Source of the DNA: Robiginitomaculum sp.
GTDB lineage: Bacteria; Pseudomonadota; Alphaproteobacteria; Caulobacterales; Maricaulaceae
DNA length: 8,868 bases
NCBI GenBank assembly: GCA_026993275.1
Contig: JALWUB010000051.1
Coordinates: forward strand, 1 to 8,868
Reading direction: 5' to 3'
The stretch's first letter is position 1. Each line of letters begins with the position of its first letter. This document shows, in pieces, positions 6,028 through 8,868 of the stretch. The translations under genes and the position numbers were made by a program. The notes beneath the pieces are model-generated. The model made no database searches and was not told the DNA's origin. It was given only the letters and a program-made list of their open reading frames with translations.

Positions 6028-7209
6028 TTATTGCACCATCATCGGGTGCGTTGCGGCAATCCAGCCGCCGCCGAGAACCCGCTCGTGCGGCGCATCGGCG
6101 TCATAAAATACGCAGGCCTGGCCCGGCGCCACGCCCAGATCGCCCGCCTCGATGCGCACCCGCACGCCATCCCCCTCCACGCGCTCGACATGCGCCGCCA
6201 TGGGCGGGCGGGTGGAGCGCACCTTGACCGCCAGGCGCTCGCCGGTGCGCGGACCCGCCGGATCATCGCCCAGCCAGTTGATGCCGCGCAGGTCCACGGC
6301 GCCGGTCAGCAGCGCCTCGCGCGGGCCGACGATGACGCGCGCTGCCGCCGCATCCAGCCTGACCACATAAAGCGGCGCGCCGGTGGCAATGCCGAGGCCG
6401 CGGCGCTGGCCCACGGTATAGTGAATGACGCCCTTGTGATGGCCCAGCACGCGGCCGTCGATATGGACAATCTCGCCCGGGCGCACAGCGCCGGGGCGCA
6501 AACGCTCGACAATGGCGGCATAATTGCCATCGGGGACGAAACAGATGTCCTGGCTGTCGGGCTTGTCCGCGGCGCTCAGGCCGAGGCCGGCGGCCAGGGC
6601 GCGCACCTGCGCCTTGCCGAGTCCGCCCAGCGGAAAGCGCAGGAAGTCAAGCTGTTCGCGGGTGGTGGCAAAGAGAAAATAGGACTGGTCCTTGGCCGCG
6701 TCGGCGGCACGGCGCATCTGCACCCCGTCCGGCGTGCGCACCCGCTGCACATAATGGCCGGTGGCCAGGGCCTGGGCGCCCAGCTCCCGCGCGGTGCGCA
6801 ACAGGTCGGCAAATTTCACCGTCTGATTGCAGCGTATGCAGGGAACGGGCGTCTGGCCCGCCAGATAGCTGTCGGCGAACTCTTCCATGACGCTGTGGGC
6901 AAAGCGGCTTTCATAGTCGAGCACATAATGTGCAAAGCCCAGGCGCTCGGCCGCCATGCGGGCGTCGTGAATGTCATCGCCTGCGCAACAGGCGCCCTTG
7001 CGCGCCACCGCCGCGCCATGGTCGTAAAGCTGCAGGGTGATGCCGACCACATCATAGCCCGCCTGGTGCAGCAGCGCCGCGGTGACGGTGCTGTCAACAC
7101 CGCCGGACATGGCCACGACAATGCGGATCCTGGCGGGATCGCCCGGCGGCAGATCCAGCACCGCAGGGTCGAGGGCGCGCGCGCGGGCGCGCTCCAGAAC
7201 ATTGCTCAT
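6028..7209 (-). CDS. mnmA: tRNA-specific 2-thiouridylase MnmA
   Basis: A 393-residue cytosolic enzyme that thiolates uridine 34 of Lys, Glu and Gln tRNAs, using ATP and sulfur relayed from a cysteine desulfurase. The PP-loop S-G-G-V-D-S is at 35-40. The two catalytic cysteines are Cys127 (in [10 protein letters not shown]) and Cys223 (in D-S-Q-D-I-C-F-V). Further family blocks are A-T-G-H-Y (149-153), K-D-Q-S-Y-F-L (173-179) and [10 protein letters not shown]. The C-terminal third is the usual MnmA beta-barrel region. The same frame is open a further 127 codons upstream, but that part overlaps the divergent STAS gene and has no MnmA similarity. The chosen ATG follows a GGAG ribosome binding site by six bases (7216-7219). 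A ~28-residue lead-in before the PP-loop is normal for alphaproteobacterial MnmA. It stands first in the minus-strand block, with its own hairpin at the end. Confidence 0.96.
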   Translation of the reverse strand: MSNVLERARARALDPAVLDLPPGDPARIRIVVAMSGGVDSTVTAALLHQAGYDVVGITLQLYDHGAAVARKGACCAGDDIHDARMAAERLGFAHYVLDYESRFAHSVMEEFADSYLAGQTPVPCIRCNQTVKFADLLRTARELGAQALATGHYVQRVRTPDGVQMRRAADAAKDQSYFLFATTREQLDFLRFPLGGLGKAQVRALAAGLGLSAADKPDSQDICFVPDGNYAAIVERLRPGAVRPGEIVHIDGRVLGHHKGVIHYTVGQRRGLGIATGAPLYVVRLDAAAARVIVGPREALLTGAVDLRGINWLGDDPAGPRTGERLAVKVRSTRPPMAAHVERVEGDGVRVRIEAGDLGVAPGQACVFYDADAPHERVLGGGWIAATHPMMVQ

Positions 7210-7363
7210 TTCGGTCTCCAGCGGGTTCAAGGGCCCGTGCAAACAGGAACGTCCTCTTAAGCGCTTTGCCGGCCTGTGAAAAGGGCAGCGCGCAGCGGGG
7301 CACACTGCCGCAGGGGCTTGCGTCTGCGCGGCGGCATCCCAGCTAACAGGAAGAGAAAACGAC

Positions 7364-7369
7364 AGGAGG
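7364..7369 (+). promoter_or_regulatory. Consensus ribosome binding site of the STAS-domain gene
   Basis: AGGAGG, the strongest Shine-Dalgarno in the window, ends five bases before the ATG at 7375. It fixes this start over the longer open frame beginning at 7276. The 165-bp gap to the divergent mnmA start (7210-7374) must also hold promoters for both genes. I see only weak box-like matches there and do not call them. Confidence 0.85.
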
Positions 7370-7374
7370 AGCGC

Positions 7375-7737
7375 ATGATTGCCTACACAACCACGCCGGA
7401 CAGCCCGGTTCTTGGCTTCAAGGTGGATGGCACGCTCAGCGCCGAAGACTATGAACAGGTGCTGATGCCGGAAATTGAAAAGCGCATCAAGGCACAGGGC
7501 AAGGCGCGGGTGCTGATCGAATGGGGCGAAAACTTTTCCGGCTGGTCGCCAAAGGCCATGCTCGACGATGCCAGGCTCGGCTTTGCCCACTGGAATGATT
7601 TCGAAAAGCTCGCTCTGGTCGGCGCGCCCAAATGGGCCGGGTTTTTCGCCAGACTGTTCGACGCGGTCAGCAAGGGCGCGGTCAAGGTCTTTGACGCAGA
7701 CCAGTATGAGGAGGCGCTGGCCTGGGCATCAAGCTAG
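7375..7737 (+). CDS. SpoIIAA-like STAS/SEC14 domain protein
   Basis: A 120-residue soluble protein of the SpoIIAA-like family (DUF3478), related in fold to STAS anti-sigma-antagonist and SEC14/CRAL-TRIO domains. Family blocks visible are the [11 protein letters not shown] stretch (17-27), [13 protein letters not shown] (44-56), a [10 protein letters not shown] helix (64-73), D-F-E-K-L-A-L-V-G (75-83), a helix around W87, and V-K-V-F at the last strand. There is no signal peptide or membrane segment. The molecular function of this family is not established; lipid-ligand and partner-switch roles have both been suggested by fold. No anti-sigma factor, sigma factor or phosphatase partner is adjacent. 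It is divergent from mnmA and shares its stop tetranucleotide with convergent serB. Confidence 0.85.
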   Translation: MIAYTTTPDSPVLGFKVDGTLSAEDYEQVLMPEIEKRIKAQGKARVLIEWGENFSGWSPKAMLDDARLGFAHWNDFEKLALVGAPKWAGFFARLFDAVSKGAVKVFDADQYEEALAWASS

Positions 7738-8609
7738 GCTGGCTCCGCGCTGGCAAACGCCTGCCGCGGCAGGCCTTGAAAAAACAGTGCGGTGGTCAGG
7801 GCAGTGTGGCGAATCTGTGCATCCGCCGCCGCGGCCAGCACCGGCTTGGCGCGCCAGGCGAGGCCAAGGCCGGCGGCGCGGATCATGGCCGCATCATTGG
7901 CGCCATCGCCCAGGGCCAGGGCGTCCTGCGGGCCTAGCCCCAGGCGGGCGCAATGGTCTTCCAGGGCCCGGGCCTTGGCATCCCGGCCAAGCACCGGATC
8001 GGCGACCGCGCCGGTCAGCCTGCCATCCTCGATGATCAGCGTGTTCGCCTGGTGGGCGGCAAAGCCGGTGCGCCCGGCAATGCGGCTGGTAAAAAAGGTG
8101 AAGCCGCCAGAGACCAGGGCGGTCATGGCGCCAAGGCGGCGCATGGTCTGCACCAGGGTGCGGGCGCCGGGATTGAGCGACAGGCGCTCTTCGTAACAGC
8201 GCTGCAACAGGGTTGCCGGCTGGCCCGCCAGCAGACGCACCCGGGCGCGCAAGGCGGCCTCGAAATCCAGCTCTCCGGCCATGGCGGCGGCGGTGATGGC
8301 GCGCACCTCTCCGCCAAACCCGGCCAGATCCGCCAGCTCGTCCAGACATTCCTCGCCAATGATGGTGCTGTCCATGTCGCACACGAGCAGCCGCTTGCGC
8401 CGGGCCTCGCCCCTGTGCAGGCACCAGTCCACCGCAAGGCCGTCCAGCGCCCCGGCCAGGGCGGCGCGGCTGGCGCTGCCGTGCAAGAGCAGCGCTTCAC
8501 CTTCCGACAGAGTTGCCCTATGTTCAAACCCCAGCGCAGCGGCGCGGGCGCTGGCCTCTTGCAGCGCCGCATCGCCAAGCCGGGCAACAAGGATCAGGTC
8601 AGCGCTCAT
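7734..8609 (-). CDS. serB: Phosphoserine phosphatase SerB
   Basis: A 291-residue HAD-superfamily phosphatase that removes phosphate from O-phosphoserine, the last step of serine synthesis, in the cytosol. Motif I is C-D-M-D-S-T (77-82; nucleophile Asp78, acid/base Asp80), followed by E-E-C-L-D-E-L-A-D. Motif II is V-S-G-G-F (166-170; Ser167). Lys212 is the likely motif III base and motif IV is G-D-G-A-N-D (234-239). The first ~70 residues are a short variable domain, typical of alphaproteobacterial SerB. The frame continues upstream to ATGs at 8622-8624 and beyond. I chose M-S-A-D-L-I because a partial GCGGAT Shine-Dalgarno precedes it and the extra residues look non-coding. The six-residue-longer region before it has no visible ribosome binding site. 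Its TAG lies in a CTAG shared with the convergent STAS gene, and it is divergent from miaA. Confidence 0.95.
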   Translation of the reverse strand: MSADLILVARLGDAALQEASARAAALGFEHRATLSEGEALLLHGSASRAALAGALDGLAVDWCLHRGEARRKRLLVCDMDSTIIGEECLDELADLAGFGGEVRAITAAAMAGELDFEAALRARVRLLAGQPATLLQRCYEERLSLNPGARTLVQTMRRLGAMTALVSGGFTFFTSRIAGRTGFAAHQANTLIIEDGRLTGAVADPVLGRDAKARALEDHCARLGLGPQDALALGDGANDAAMIRAAGLGLAWRAKPVLAAAADAQIRHTALTTALFFQGLPRQAFASAEPA

Positions 8610-8622
8610 CGGGATCCGCCGC
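8610..8622. promoter_or_regulatory. 13-bp gap between divergent serB and miaA starts
   Basis: The two start codons point away from each other with only 13 bp between them, so each gene's promoter must lie inside the other's coding region or leader. Both genes have only partial Shine-Dalgarno matches here (GCGGAT for serB, GGGA for miaA), so one or both could be leaderless or weakly translated. Confidence 0.6.
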
Positions 8623-8868
8623 ATGCAAACCAGGACGCCGCCCATCCTTCTCATTTACGGGCCGACGGCAAGTGGCAAAAGCGCCCTGGCGGTGCATTTG
8701 GCGCAGCGTTTTGGCGGCGAGGTCATCAATGCCGATTCCATGCAGGTCTATGCGGGCCTGCCGGTGCTGACCGCCCAGCCGGACGCGCAGGACCGCGGCG
8801 GCGTGCCCCACCATCTTTATGGCTGGCGCGATGCGGCCGCGCCATGCAGCGCCGGAATCTGGCAGCAG
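8623..8868 (+). CDS. miaA: tRNA dimethylallyltransferase MiaA, N-terminal part
   Basis: The first 82 residues of MiaA are present; the gene runs off the right edge (full length is usually about 300). The enzyme adds a dimethylallyl group to A37 of tRNAs reading U-starting codons. The P-loop G-P-T-A-S-G-K-S (13-20) is followed by A-L-A and then by [10 protein letters not shown] (34-43), both diagnostic of MiaA. The H-H-L-Y-G block (63-67) also matches, where relatives usually have H-H-L. The ATG lies in a GCATGC palindrome that also offers an in-frame ATG for serB on the other strand. Divergent pairing with serB is, to my knowledge, common in alphaproteobacteria. Confidence 0.95.
   Translation, partial: MQTRTPPILLIYGPTASGKSALAVHLAQRFGGEVINADSMQVYAGLPVLTAQPDAQDRGGVPHHLYGWRDAAAPCSAGIWQQ

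Noticed and set aside
6031..7260. A 409-codon + strand open frame opposite mnmA
   Set aside because: It is a mirror of a clear mnmA gene, with the composition of antisense GC-rich DNA.
7259..7266. AAGCGCTT palindrome in the mnmA/STAS gap
   Set aside because: An 8-bp palindrome of this composition is expected by chance, and it is not placed at an evident promoter.
7210..7590. A 127-residue N-terminal extension of MnmA in the same open frame
   Set aside because: It overlaps the real STAS gene, has no MnmA similarity, and the ATG at 7207-7209 has a well-placed GGAG.
1..8868. A hidden mobile element, defence system, CRISPR array or non-coding RNA gene
   Set aside because: Coding density is near complete with known families, no gap exceeds about 165 bp, and I found no direct-repeat arrays, terminal inverted repeats, integrase or transposase motifs, or tRNA-like cloverleaf.

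Overview
This is a GC-rich, gene-dense chromosomal window. It most likely comes from an alphaproteobacterium. The evidence is the close serB/miaA divergent pair, the alphaproteobacterial-looking MnmA N-terminus, an LpiA/MprF-type aminoacyl-phosphatidylglycerol synthase and the overall codon style. Family or genus cannot be fixed from the sequence alone. I see no mobile element, CRISPR array, rRNA or tRNA gene, and no sign of a defence or mobile island. Every protein gene falls into a known family, so I regard this as mainly ordinary core or near-core chromosome.

Layout, left to right: (1) the 3' two-thirds of sfsA on the + strand, ending 6 bp before the convergent end of mprF. (2) A long minus-strand block read right to left: mnmA (tRNA 2-thiouridylase), sqr (type I sulfide:quinone oxidoreductase), a small dodecin-family protein, an acetyl-CoA C-acetyltransferase (thiolase), then mprF (lipid aminoacylation and flipping). 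(3) Divergent from mnmA on the + strand, a 120-residue SpoIIAA-like STAS/SEC14 protein. (4) serB (phosphoserine phosphatase) on the minus strand, convergent with the STAS gene and sharing its stop tetranucleotide CTAG. (5) Divergent from serB with only 13 bp between the start codons, the 5' part of miaA (tRNA dimethylallyltransferase), cut by the window end.

Functionally, sqr and the dodecin gene (57-nt gap containing a strong GC hairpin) are the best candidates for one transcript. SQR oxidises sulfide at the membrane and passes electrons to quinone. The dodecin-like protein has no tryptophan at all, so it probably does not bind flavin in the classical way. The thiolase and mprF have roughly 90-100 nt leaders and may have their own promoters. 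mnmA and miaA are housekeeping tRNA-modification genes and serB is serine biosynthesis.

Several start codons were moved inward from the longest open frames. The thiolase and sqr frames begin at upstream TTG codons that are worse placed than the downstream ATGs. mnmA and the STAS gene start well inside their open frames, at ATGs preceded by clear ribosome binding sites. Regulatory sites listed here are pattern-based candidates only.
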